Shown piece after piece: positions 23,888 through 35,300 of a DNA stretch of 64,000 nucleotides. The position numbers and the translations under genes are program-made. Numbering within the stretch: position 1 is the first letter of the stretch; each line of letters opens with the position of its first letter. The notes beneath the pieces are model-generated. The model searched no databases. It had not been told where the DNA came from and saw only the letters and a list, made by a program, of their open reading frames with translations. Source of the DNA: Paraspadella gotoi (taxonomy: Eukaryota > Chaetognatha); NCBI GenBank assembly GCA_051294375.1, contig CM119265.1:13012124-13076123 (forward strand), written 5' to 3'.

Positions 23888-25057
23888 GATGGAAAAAAAA
23901 GTGTCGCGGTTACTTTCCAGTTATTTTTCGGAATTTTAATGTGAGAATCATAGTGGTAATAACCTTTCTTTTTTGTTGTTATATGTATTGGGGCAAAATG
24001 ATTTTGTTTCACAACGAATTTTATTTTATCATATAAAACGTACATGTTTCGGTTTTGGATACAAGCCTTCTTCAGCGTCAATTGTATCCAAAGCCGAAAC
24101 ATGTACGTTTTATATGATAAAATAAAATTCGTTGTGAAACAAAATCATTTTGCCCCAATGTGAGAATTGAAAAATAAAATTCAAATATAAAAAAACTTTG
24201 GCCGTTTGTGATTCATTTAAGCTGTGTCTCATTTATGTATGACAAAAAATATAGGAGTTTCATGTAAAAGAAAATGCATTATCCAAAAAAATGCTTCCTT
24301 CATTTTTATTTTTTTTATATTTATACTTTTTATTTATACTCATTTCCGGTTCTTTTTTATTACTTTTTGAGTTTAACCAATACTATTAAAAATCCCTACC
24401 TTTTCTTAGTCTCATATCAAATAGTTATTGCATTATCTCCATTAAGATAAATTCAGGAATGAATCTTAATTCATATGTTAAAAAAGAACAATATTAAAAA
24501 TACATTGATACTGTAAATATTACAAAATATTATTTTTAAATTGTAAAGTATCAATAAAAGTTATAAGGTTCCGGGTAACCTTTCTGTAAGCAAAGTTATT
24601 ATTTTTATTTACCATTGGATGTATTATCAAAATCAAGTATCAAACAACACCAAAAATAAAAAAATTAAAGATTTTACTGAAGTGAAAGACAATGAATTAT
24701 CATATTATACAGCCACAACTCAAGCCTGGTTTTTTTCATAAAGGATCAATCTTTTTTACTATTTGCTAAGGACCATTTTTTACCCCAAATCTGATAAAAA
24801 ATATTACGTCAGTGATATAATAATAATATGAATACTATTATATCTTAATCAAAAAGAAGTGAAAATAGTTAGACTTAGAGACAACCTCTTTTGGAAGTAT
24901 TTGAATGCATTGAATAATTTAATGCTGTTGAGAAATAATCATTTTATTTAGTCTTAAGGAGGTCATATTACCTTTTAAAACTTATTAATTAACCAAAAAA
25001 TATATTTGACAATAAAATTAACTGGCTTTTCCAAACCGCGACACTTTTTTTTCCCAT
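23888..25057. mobile_element. Non-autonomous TIR element with a nested hammerhead-like palindrome
   Basis: Both ends carry the same inverted sequence: 'ggaaaaaaaagtgtcgcgg' at 23890-23908 and its reverse complement at 25038-25056, with similarity continuing inward ('taactgg'). The interior is AT-rich and has no ORF. Most of 24720-25046 recurs inverted at 49180-49500. A near-perfect palindrome at 23990-24162 appears to be a nested insertion. Confidence 0.7.
23990..24162. repeat. Near-perfect palindrome with hammerhead-like motif
   Basis: The arms 'ggcaaaatgattttgtttca' and beyond up to 'acatgtttcgg' are repeated inverted at 24087-24162. The centre on the minus strand reads CTGAAGA (24075-24069) ... 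GAAAC (24050-24046), the same degraded core as at 14.1 kb. Confidence 0.75.
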
Positions 25058-25267
25058 CATGGTAAGCTGAACCCATCCTAATTTCAATTTTTTTCTCGAA
25101 TTCTAATTAATTATTAAACTAACCGACGAAGATTCTTTATCTTCATAATAATATTAATAATTATTTCATTCTTTCGTCGCTTTGTCTCTACTTTCGGTAC
25201 CATCGACAAGAAAAAAAAAATACCGAATTAAACATAAAATACACAAGTTTAAATTTATTTAATAAAA

Positions 25268-28200
25268 ATGATAGGCATGTCTTTTATACACGTTCAGGTT
25301 CGAACCCTTCGACGAAATCCCATCCTTGGGGAGGGGCGATGGTTGGATGATTGGCGCAGACAAGCGAAGGAACAGACGAACCAACTGAGACGACCTGAAC
25401 CAAGGTCGCTTTCTGTCCTAAGAGCGGACAGGAATTTAACCCAAACGGAGGAAAGAACAGTCGAAGACCAGGCGAGTAATTTAATTATAAGGGATTAAAA
25501 AGTAAAATACTGAAGTGACAGTGATAATTGTTATGTGTTAATGACAGAACCGTTCAATATAAGCAGTCCCTGAGCTTCGGATCAGGCTGTAACACAATGT
25601 TACAGGGGGGGTTAAGCGCCCCGTCCCTCTTAATTGCTAAGCAGCCACCGGGCTAAAACCCCGGACTTTTGGGTAGGGAGGTGAATGACTTGCCTCCGGC
25701 ACCAATGGCCGCTGATGAACGGTTGGTGGATTTTAGTCCACCATAATACTAAACAATAAATATGCCAAGTTATTGTAATGACGAAATATCGGTATGTGTT
25801 GGATATGACTTCCTTCCATCAGCGCCGTGATAGCGCATTGGACTATCCCTTCATTTCCGAATTCAATGATCTCGGATGCTGGCCCTGGTCGGAACGGTCC
25901 TTGCAAAATAGTACCAGGCCAGTTAAAGCACTTGTAGCAAGCCTTCCAGAGTTTTAGAAAGCAAGGAAAATGACGGTAAAATCTACATCCACTGAGCAGT
26001 GAGGACACTATGTGTGTGCGCTCTCAACACAGTAAAAGGGGCATTACGACGCCCTCCTCTCGTTCACTTCATTATTTTAGAAAGCTCGCTCGTCATACTA
26101 GTTTGAAAACCTTTATTAAAATAATCTTTTGAAGAATGCATTCGTGTAAATAAGTAAAAAAAAACTCGCAGGTTGCGGATTTTTCCCAACCACCGGTTCT
26201 CGATGGTTTTTTTCTGCTGAAGTTGTGTTGCGTCGATGATCCGGCGGATCTTTGCATTGTGGACATTTCACACAAAGGTCTACATGAAGCAAACAAGGAG
26301 GATCTAGTTCTTTTCGTCAATGTGGCAATCATAAACGCGGGTAATTTTAATAAGTAAAAAAAGACGTTCTTGCTACGACATAGATAACGGACTCAGGGTA
26401 TCTGACTAACAGGTTGGCGGCTTCGGGCCTCATTGTCGCCTCTTAGCATAGGCTGGGTAAAGTAGTTCATAATATAATTATACTAGTACCGTCTTGCTCT
26501 ACCGCCGGGATTGAACCCGGAACCCACGGTCAGGATGGTGCGTTAGCCAGCTAAGCCACTGCAACGAGGTTGAATTTATATTATATTAATTTGTAATTTG
26601 TTTTTCTTTGGTGAGGCGGTTTCAAGTCTCCGCCACAATGTTTTAATTGAAATTACGTTTGAATTATCTTGAACCCAAAATGAAACCAACCAATTGAAAA
26701 GAATATGGTATTCTGTATTCTATATTTTTTGATCCTCAAATATTTTTTATGGTTCTGCCAGGTGAGAATCTCCTTCCCCTCGGGATTTTCGCAGGATTCC
26801 CTAACTTGCGCGAACTGGAGGCTCCTTTGAACGAAATTCGCGAGATTCGATTGGAAAACGATTCATTTCCGTTCCTCGAGACACTTGACTTATCGTTTAA
26901 TCGCGTGGACGCAGACCACATCCGAAACCTAGGCGAGATCGAGACGCTCAAGCGACTAAAACTTGGCTTCAACGGCCTCCTCGCTATTCCCGTCGAGACG
27001 ACACGGCCAGTCGCGCTTGAGAGCGACGATGACATCATGACTCGGACGAAGGAGCGATTCCCGAATCTTGAGGAGCTCGATCTGGACGGAAATCGCTTGG
27101 ACGATGGAGTGTTCGAGGTTCTTGGACGGATCAAGAAATTGCGAAAATTAAATCTTAGTCAAAACGAGATAACATCGGTACCCCATTTACGCGTGTCGAG
27201 AGGGAGTTGCGTCAGAATGACACCTGAAACCGCTGAAAAGAAGTTGAGCGAAGACGCGTCGCCGGAAGAGAGGTCAGTGTGTGTGTGGGAGTACCGAAAC
27301 GTTGCGAACTCATTGATAATCATTTTTACTATAATTACCAGCTCTCGTCACAGTTCGGCTAGCGGTATACAAGCGCTGCAGGGCAAATCATCTCGAACGA
27401 GATCATCAAAGTCGCGGGTTCGATCTTCCGGTCACCAATCGCCCACCCAAGACGAACCGGCTCATCCGGAAACGGCGACGATGGAGCCGGAAGCTCCACC
27501 ACCCACAGTCGCAGAACCCGCCTCGGTTAAGGGTAAATTATTCAATAATAGCCAATCATAGTTACCTTCAGGTTTGATGGCTTAATTTCTGAAAGATATA
27601 CGCTTTTAAGACGCGACCGAGTTGTCGGAAGCCGTTGCCGACGATCTACTCAACAATTCTTCTGTCGCGGCCGTCATAGTTGTTACCGATGTCGATCGGG
27701 TAGACGAAAAGACAGAACTCGACGAAGACATCTCGCATAATTTAAACGAATTGGAAATCAGCGAGGATGAAAATGGTTTTCATGTGAGTTTCACCTCTAT
27801 TGGAATTTTCCTCAAGTCTTCCATCACGTCACATATTATATATATTACCATATTTGGTGATGTTCCAATTTCTTACCTGTACGAAATCGGAAACGCCAAA
27901 TATGTCGAAAAATATGTTTTTGTTCGGATTCCGATGAGTTCGGGTATTGAATTAGAATAAAATCAAATCTGGGTTCGGCATGTGGCTGCAGGCAAAATCC
28001 ATATCATTTGTCTTTATTGATATGGTATCCGTACTTGATTGATCACATAAATGAAATGCACTGCATCGAACTTCTGTCTTTTCGTTTTATTCCTTTTAGT
28101 TTTAGGATTTCCTGAAGGTGGCGCTTGCAGTCACTTAGTTTGGAGGTTTTCTCCTGTCTTAACAAATGAGCAACCAAGTATAGGCAAATTATACGCAATA

Positions 28201-29984
28201 TTAACTAAGTGGGACAGACCGACGGACAGACAAACCGAGAAGTGACTAAGAGTTAGACTTGGAGTTTGTGCAACTTAAGATATACATGCAAAGGCTAGTT
28301 CCGTTCTTCCCTTGCCCTTTCACTTTCACAAAATGATATTTTTAATATTCTAACATTTAATTCTAATTTACATTTATTTTGATTTAAAACAGAATGACGA
28401 ATTCGCGTTGCCCGATACAAGGCCAGCTACACCATTTGACATCTCAGATCCTACGGCCATTCGTGATCCATTCCCGACTTTGGAGGTTCTTAATTTGGCC
28501 CACAACCAGATACGAGATGAAAACGATGTTGCACCTGTTATCGCATGGCCTTCACTGCGCCAGTTGCATCTCATCAATAACCCGCTGGTGGCAGTTCGAC
28601 ACGGTGTACCCTCAATACTGCGCAACGTTCTTGAAGAACATAAAAATAAAGAATTTCGAAGACGAGAGCGAGCAGATTTGTCGCCTCCAAGGACGCTGGC
28701 AAATACCCCCTTGCAAAGAAGAAAAGTAAGATTTAATACGTATTTAAAATTAAATAATTAATTAAATAATAATAATATCATCTTACCATGAAACAAAATA
28801 CTTATGCAATGATCCAATGTTATGTTTAATTTTTTATCACTTTGTTGACGTAAATTTCTTATTTTTTTCAAGGTTAAATCAATCCTACCGGTCGTGCCGC
28901 GAAAGAATAAGCAATTGATACTTCAAGCGCCTCCCGACATGCTCAGGACTTACATGGAACTAGCTAGAATGAATTATACGTTGACGCCAAAATCGCGAAA
29001 ACCTCTCCCTGAAATAGGGGATAGATTGGTTGAAGGATGTCCGGACAGTCGCGGAATGGAACTCCTTGAAATTAACAATCGCAGCAGAGTCTACGAGAAA
29101 GAGTTATTGTCGCGTGGAACTCCTGATGGGCGGGAGGGTTCAGCAGCAGAGAGTGTTGTCACTTTTGCCTCAAGTGAAATCGTAGGTGAAGCGAGTCCAA
29201 AAGACGCGGATAAATATGAAAAAAGCGCCGGGGATTCGGGAGGATTTTTCTTGACCCAAGACGAAGAAGCTGAAGAGACGTCGTCGAATGTAAAAACGGA
29301 GGAGAAAATAAAAAAGCTACCGAGAGAGAGGATCTTGCAAGGTGACAACTTTGCTGTTACATTTTTATTTATTTTTTGCCTCTCACGTGCAATACTTAAT
29401 ACTTTTTTTTCCACTCAGGAAAATCAGCTGCTAAAACGGACGACAATCCATATCATAAAAAGTCAGCCAGAAAAAAGTTACGTGGCTTTGAACTATTTTT
29501 CGACGATGATGACTCGAGTGAGGAGGCAACGAGTTTTGACGTAAGGGCCGACTATTTTAAACTAAGGAAGGCGATCAGTCGCCATCAGTCTTTAAGTTTA
29601 AATCGAACTCATGGACGAAGAAGAGAAGATAATCAGAATCAGAATCCTCAGGATAGAGCAAAGGAAAAGCCAATAGAAATCCAAGGAGAAACTAGAAAAT
29701 CTCGTCGTAAAGTCGATACGATGAAAAAGACATTAAGCGATATGAGGCGGAATGTGCGCCTCCAGGAGGGGAGACTAGATGACGTTTTGGCAGAGAATGC
29801 GACGCAACCGGTACGATTGCGTACTTTTCGAGAAGCCGAGACTCTGTTGCGACGCGTGCAGGCGCAATACAACAATGTTAGAATAGAATCATTACAAGAC
29901 ACTTTGGAAGCTAAGGATGTAATTATGGCTGCACTTGGTAAAATGGAGACCAACTTAAAGGAATCTAACGGTAGTTACTTGTAA
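25268..29984 (+). CDS. XRRA1: XRRA1-like leucine-rich-repeat protein, 8 exons
   Basis: Exons: 25268-25471, 26172-26340, 26762-27272, 27342-27532, 27611-27783, 28393-28725, 28873-29341, 29419-29984; all phases agree and give about 871 residues (human about 790). Orthologue-level matches are FLLKLCCVDDPADLCIVD, GENLLPLGIFAGFPNLREL with LETLDLSFNRV, and the second leucine-rich block PFPTLEVLNLAHNQIRDEN with SLRQLHLINNPLVAVRHGVP. The middle is acidic and low-complexity, and the C-terminus is charged and probably helical. Intron 1 starts with GC (CAG|gcgagt). The 69-nt intron 27273-27341 is in frame without a stop, so retention would add 23 residues. The start codon is uncertain: a splice-acceptor-like site at 25281-25295 could place the true start upstream. 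The protein was named for X-ray response; its molecular function is not settled. Confidence 0.88.
25558..25742 (+). mobile_element. SINE-like element in XRRA1 intron 1
   Basis: GC-rich insert with 'gagcttcggatcaggctg', 'gcagccaccgggctaaaacc' and 'gccgctgatgaacggttggtgg'. It has no ORF and no clear promoter boxes. It is classed as SINE-like from composition and position; no second copy was found in this window. Confidence 0.4.
25785..26090 (+). mobile_element. tRNA-derived SINE family S2, copy 1 (XRRA1 intron 1)
   Basis: Shares 'gacttccttccatcagc', an A-box-like 'tagcgca.tgg', 'cggaacggtccttgcaaaa' and 'cctctcgttcacttca' with 37655-37990. The A-box-like stretch followed by a weak B-box-like segment points to a tRNA-derived pol III SINE. 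Confidence 0.6.
26355..26580 (-). mobile_element. tRNA-headed SINE family S3 in XRRA1 intron 2
   Basis: On the minus strand it begins near 26575 with an A box (TGGCTTAGCTGG) and, about 40 nt later, a good B box (GGGTTCAATCCC) flanked by a CCGGG/CCCGG stem. It continues as a non-tRNA body to about 26360 and ends in a T-rich tail. The acceptor-stem halves do not pair, so it is not a functional tRNA gene. Confidence 0.65.
27784..28392. other. XRRA1 intron 5 with composite-repeat fragment
   Basis: A 609-nt intron. About 28060-28250 carries a diverged piece of the composite repeat ('ttaactaagtgggacagacc' then 'gacggacagac'). The rest is AT-rich without features. Confidence 0.5.
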
Positions 29985-30416
29985 GAGGTTGCGGCTAACA
30001 AATAAGTTCAATCGTATAAATTTCATTTACGAAAAGAGTGAATAACGCCGGATCAAGCTGACTTATGTACCTGGCCACCTCGCTTATCGAGTTATTCTTT
30101 ATGACAATTATTAAACTAAACTATTCAAAATGTTACATGAAGGTATTTCAATTGATAAGTTAATGTAAGCCAATGTATCATAATTTTTAGATGTAAATTA
30201 GATTTTAGTCATATTCAAAGTATGGTTGATGACCGGATTTCTAGCTATTTATAATCTGAAAATACTGGGTTCAACCGTGTTCTCAGCAACCCATTCCACA
30301 CGAAAATTAGCGAGTCGTGAGATGGGAAGACTTTTTTTATGTTTATCAACATTTTATTTTAATATAGTTTAATTTAGTTGTAACTCGCATTCTATTTAAA
30401 AGTTATGAAAACAAAA

Positions 30417-30422
30417 AATAAA
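30417..30422 (+). terminator. Poly(A) signal of XRRA1
   Basis: AATAAA about 430 nt after the XRRA1 stop codon, just before the opposing signal for DDA1. Confidence 0.5.
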
Positions 30423-30450
30423 CGTTTCTTTTCGATAAAGATGAATAACA

Positions 30451-30456
30451 TTTATT
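30451..30456 (-). terminator. Poly(A) signal of DDA1 and of the putative operon
   Basis: AATAAA on the minus strand, about 130 nt after the DDA1 stop codon. It lies only about 30 nt from the XRRA1 signal on the other strand. Confidence 0.5.
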
Positions 30457-30584
30457 TGTCAAAAAACTCAAAATTAGGTTAATTACGAAATAAAACCGCC
30501 TTATCGGAATTAAATAATCGATGTGAGATGTGCATGCAAAGAAAAACAAGTGCATAAAACGAGGCAATATATTTATATTTTAAT

Positions 30585-31007
30585 TTAAGTGAGCCTAAGG
30601 TCGAGTTTAGAAACTTTGGACGGTGGCGGCCCGGGATTGCGAATATCATCCGTATCACTGTCGCCCTTTTCTCGATCGTCGACCTCGCGTTTTTTCAAGA
30701 GGTTCTTACGATCCCACTGTTGATGAAGGTAACGGAGGAGAATATTGGTTTTTTCCGTCGTGATAACTTGCTCCGTTGGGTAGTCTTTGGTGCAAATGTA
30801 TACCGAAGGCCGCCGTGTCGTCGACGAACCGTTGGACGAAGCTGGGCCGTAACCAAACGAAGCATCCGACCCAAACCGGGAAAAGTTATCGCTCTTGAAC
30901 GAAGGAAGTCCGGTTAGAAAGGCACTGAGATGAGGACTCTCCTTGTCCAGTTTCGGTTTTTTCGCCGTTGCGACATGGGAAGCCGTTTCATCATCATCGG
31001 CGGACAT
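30585..31007 (-). CDS. DDA1: DET1- and DDB1-associated protein 1
   Basis: Small subunit of CRL4 (DDB1-CUL4) ubiquitin ligases. A single exon of 140 residues starts at ATG 31007; the frame extends upstream to TTG 31025, but the ATG is the natural start. The conserved core is clear: [16 protein letters not shown], then [20 protein letters not shown] and [18 protein letters not shown], the most conserved part of the family. Compared with the roughly 100-residue vertebrate protein it has an N-terminal extension rich in Asp/Glu/Lys and a longer acidic/Pro tail. It is the last gene of the minus-strand cluster. A 3' splice site (ttatattag) at 31084 lies 55 nt from the GOSR2 stop, which suggests it is expressed by trans-splicing from a shared transcript. 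Confidence 0.95.
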   Translation of the reverse strand: MSADDDETASHVATAKKPKLDKESPHLSAFLTGLPSFKSDNFSRFGSDASFGYGPASSNGSSTTRRPSVYICTKDYPTEQVITTEKTNILLRYLHQQWDRKNLLKKREVDDREKGDSDTDDIRNPGPPPSKVSKLDLRLT

Positions 31008-31082
31008 CGTTTCTATTTTGTTCAAATACGATTTAGCAGGACGAAGTCAGGGTTTTTCTTGAACGATAGGGTATTGAAGATC

Positions 31083-31100
31083 TCTAATATAAAAAATTAG
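31083..31100 (-). promoter_or_regulatory. Putative trans-splice acceptor of DDA1
   Basis: On the minus strand a T-rich tract (tctaattttttatattag) ends in AG at 31085-31084, between the GOSR2 stop (31139) and the DDA1 ATG (31007). No upstream donor of a DDA1 exon fits into the 55-nt gap. A spliced-leader acceptor is inferred. Confidence 0.55.
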
Positions 31101-31138
31101 ATAAACATGAAAAAAAACGATTTTTCAACCAGGGTATT

Positions 31139-32003
31139 CTAGGATCTAATGTAAGCAATGGTTAAATACATTATAACACAGGTAATGACGACACCAGTCC
31201 AAAAGATGATTTTATCCTGCGATCCCCGTTTCTCAATCAACCTCATAACTGTGTTTGTTAAGCCAAGAGTGTTTAAAACGTCCAGCATTTTTTTCCTGAC
31301 GGATTTCAGGCTTCCATGTTGGTCTCGCAAACTGATGAGAAGAAAATCTACGGTTAAAAATTCTTAACAGCAAGTTAACGGATAATATATTTAATATTTA
31401 TTATTCTCGTTACATGTGATCACTGATCACTGGTCGTCTCACCTGCTTAGAACGTTTCTTCCATGGCCCAATAAATCGTCCATTTGACGATGAGTATCTT
31501 GCATTCTTTGATTGTGCTCGAGGTGAGCGTCTAGTTCGACAGAAGTATAACCTAAAATTTAAAACAATCCTGAAATTCACCTAATTTTTTATTTTTTAAC
31601 ATTGAATTTGATATCACATCTTATTACACAAAAATGGGGAAAAAATTTACTCACTTCTGGCTTCGTCGTTGGTTGTAAAAGACATCGACATTAAAGCTTC
31701 TCTCTGCTTATCCTCGTTCTCTTTGGCCAGACGTTTAGCTTTAATGTTGTTTATGGCAGCGATAAGATGTTTCACGTCATATTTTAGTTGATCGACGCGG
31801 TATTTAGCATTGGCGCGTCGGTGAGGTGACTCTTTTGCTGCGAGAACTGCTAATCTATCGCAGTTAGCGTGGATGGTATTCAGCTTTTCAGATAGTTCGG
31901 CCTCGATCAACGCTACCTGATCATCGGGTGCATGGTCCAACCTCGTCAAACCATGCTGGAGATTTTGGATGCACCGATTGGTTTCATGGTACAGCGAATC
32001 CAT
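31139..32003 (-). CDS. GOSR2: Golgi SNAP receptor complex member 2 (membrin), 3 exons
   Basis: Qb-SNARE of ER-to-Golgi and intra-Golgi membrane fusion. Exons: 32003-31655, 31551-31443, 31331-31139; 216 residues, close to the human length of 212. The N-terminal helical domain contains RVDQLKYDVKHL and the conserved SMSFTTND segment. The SNARE helix includes DLLGHGRNVLSSLRDQHGSL, followed by NTLGLTNTVMRLIEKR and a C-terminal membrane anchor (about residues 195-214, GVVITCVIMYLTIAYI). Both introns are short (103 and 111 nt) GT-AG. It lies 322 nt downstream of the SEC31 stop on the same strand, with an acceptor-like site (aaattttag) at 32075 before its start codon. Confidence 0.96.
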
Positions 32004-32324
32004 GGTAACGATAATAGTTTTATCCGAGTTTTGACTAGTTAGTTTTTAACGAAAAAATTACAAGTTCATTTTAACTAAAATTTAAAAAAATCGCCTCACT
32101 GAGGGTAAATTAAAATATAGGACTAGATATGTTGGCGAGATATATAAAAAAATACTCGAATTGACCTAATATTTTCAATCGAGGGATTTTGTTATAAAAA
32201 GCAGAAAAACCATCGGCAATTAATTCAATCCAGAGGTTCAGCCTAATTAAAGTACGGGCATCACCACGTTCTAGCTAAGAAGGCCATTATGCTTAAAAAA
32301 CATGTACAGAATACTGATATAAAG

Positions 32325-35300
32325 TCAAACTTTTAGCTGTGTCGCGCTCTGCATCAGTGTTTTCAGTCCCGGCATGAAGGAGCTTATTTCCGCAAAGTTT
32401 CCTCCCCTCACGATCGCCGCGTAGACTTTCAGGCCCCTCTGATAATCTTTGGCGCTGATAGCAGCGGCCATTTGCTGCAGCCCGCCAAACACATTGGGGG
32501 ATACTGTTCCTTCGCGCAACTTGTCTGCAAGTATTTCTAGTTTCCTGCCAACATCGTCCAGTTTACGCTTCATAACTGGATTGGTGGATACGTTTTGGCA
32601 AAGCAGTAAAGCCCCAGAAAACGTGTCGTACAGCAGTTGATATTCCGGAGCGAGGGGATTCTTAACAACAAGAGCCGGTGATTGAGATGGAGCAGGAGCT
32701 TCCACTGGTGCGGATGCGAGGCCGTTCGACGACGGTGGAGTCCAAGCATTAGACGAAGGTGGAGTCAATACAGGTGCAGACGGAAAACCAGCCTGAAGTG
32801 GAAATGCTGGAGGGGTTGGGTGCTGCATGGCATAAGCCGCGGGGTTAAGAACCCCTGGTGGAAGCTCCATCGGTGTGACTGGTCCCGTTGGCTTATCTTT
32901 TGCTTTGCGAAATTGGGAATTAGGATTAGGATTCTGAGCCTGAGAAGTTGGAGGGTCGTTCCAACCAAGATTCGCTGGGGGGGCCTCTTGAAACGAAGGC
33001 ACGGCAGGTAAAGAACTGATCGCCGCATGTGTCTCCGTAGCAAATTGCGTAGTGGAATGAATCGTTGGCAGAGGAGGAGGCACGAACGAGTCAACCGGTT
33101 TCGCTGAAAAATTAGTTTCCAATGGTGTCGGTCCGGTAGCCGTGGAAGGAGAAAACATTCCCGTCTGATGGGTTATAGGAAACATCATGGGTACCGAAGG
33201 CATAGCATGATCGAGCGACGATGTCGTTAAGGATGTTTGGTTGGTATGGCTCACGGATGAGTATTGATATCCTAAACACAATGCGCATCATGAAACCAGG
33301 TAAACTTGTATTAAGGGGGCATAACCTTATAAACACCTTACCTCCACTGTTTCCCATAATTTCCGGGTGAGCTGGGTATTTAGGGCGCCCTTTTAATCCA
33401 GTGTGTTTGCTGGAAATTCCCTCTGTCTTGTTTTGCATTGGGACCGACGGTGGCTGTGGGAAAGTGCTAGTCGGTTGCATTATAGGTGCTGGATTAACAA
33501 AGGGTATCGGTTCTGGAGGTTGCCGAGTCTCTTGGCCGAGACTTCCACGCGAAGACCGCGACATTTGCCTCGATCGCGAGGAAATGGAGTGATGATGAGT
33601 GGCTTGATGGTAAGAGGGTTTTGATGGCGTCATTGAACTGGGACGACGATTCAATCGTAGCGCCACAATCACGCGCTCCTTCAGATTTCGCGCTTCTTTT
33701 CCGTCGCAGATATCCAGGCAGGACAGAGCCAACTGTAACTGACCTTGAGATATTAAGAGGTTAGCGTAACGAGTCAAAAGCGCCGACAAGCGTTCAGAAG
33801 AAATGTTGAGGTTTGCAAGCGCCTTGCTGAAAACTGTAATCTTTTCAACTTGAGAATGGAGTTCGAGGCATGTTTTGCTCTCGCAGAGCTTTTGAAGAAG
33901 CTCTATGACCTAAAAGAATTAATTTAGAATTAGCTGATAAATAATGAATAGAGAAAGATACAAATTGTTCGAAATTTCAGGAAAAATCTTGGATAAATTG
34001 CTTTAAAGAAAACGGCGAACCTTAGACTCGTTTCCTGCACAAATGTAGCACAGACAAGCACACGTAAAGAGAGCTCTGTCGTTCTCAAGCCGTGACGCGA
34101 GGATATTTCCCAGAGGAACCAATTTTTCTACGCCATTGGAAGAATTTGCTAAAATTCCGGCCAATGCCTGACGCCAGTTATCCAAGTTGCATGATGTAAT
34201 CAGTTTGTCCCAGTCTTGGTCGAGAACTATAGACATCACGCGCGCAATCTGCTTGTCCTAATAAGGGAAAACCATAAATAGAGCCAATAATAATAGAGCC
34301 AATCTAAGTTAATGGGTTGGGTCAGAAGTTTCTAAAATAGCTTTATGCACGAGTACTTGATTTTTAAATATTTATTTACAGATAGGAAATGTCAATCCAT
34401 TTTTTAACATTTTAATCAGATTTAGATAGTTCATAAAAAGTTGTCCGCAAAAATTCTTCATTAAATATTTTGATGATACGTGGGGCAAAATTACGTAAAA
34501 CATTAAAAAATTAAGACCATCATCATTTTATGGCAACAGGGAGACATGTATTGCCCGAGGTGTGAGGCATCTCCCGACTGCTGGCGCTCAGGCTTTGGAC
34601 CACCCCAGGTCACTGGCGTGTTTATGCCGAAATCACACTAACCAGCGTGACCTCACAGAACTCTCGGTTGGTGAACGTGTACTTAGCTGTCAAAGCCAAT
34701 GGGACGAGCTGAGTTTCACCAAGCTATACGGGAAGCGAATTTAGAATTCGCCACAATATATTAGTTTTTGCTAATTTTCAGTAATAAAAGATCAAAATTT
34801 TGAAAAGTTTTAATTATATTTGTTTTTTGTGCTTTATTTTGTTGTATGTTTTTGTTTTTTTTGTAAGCTTTGTCAGAATTTATCAAAAAAAAGATTCTAA
34901 CAAAAAATATTAAGAGTACAGTGATCTCGCCAGACGTTACTATCAAAGAAAATTAATAAAAAAGTTTAAAAAAAACAAAAACGAATGATTGATGCGATAA
35001 CAAATTATTAATATAATAATAATTACCCAGGGGTAAAACAGAACACTTGTTAATTTTTAAAAAAATGCGGCCCCAAGGAGACGAAAGTTAAAAACAAATA
35101 CATCAGCCAATAGCGGGGACACTTTCCTAGATATATCACCAGAAAATTTTTTTGAAAAACATTTATTATGTGAAAATTTTGTTCCGCACTATCCTAAATA
35201 ATAAATTGAAAGATGATAAAGAGACTAGTATGTGGATGCATACATTTAAAGAGATCTGTAATGTATATATCCTGATATGCTTGAAAAGATGGAAATTTGA

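Noticed and set aside
26487-26575. Candidate tRNA gene on the minus strand
   Set aside because: A and B boxes and a T stem are present but the acceptor-stem halves do not pair and a SINE body follows; called a tRNA-derived SINE.
31007-31025. Extended DDA1 start at TTG 31025
   Set aside because: ATG at 31007 is a normal start and the putative 5' UTR from the acceptor at 31083 reads into it without another ATG.
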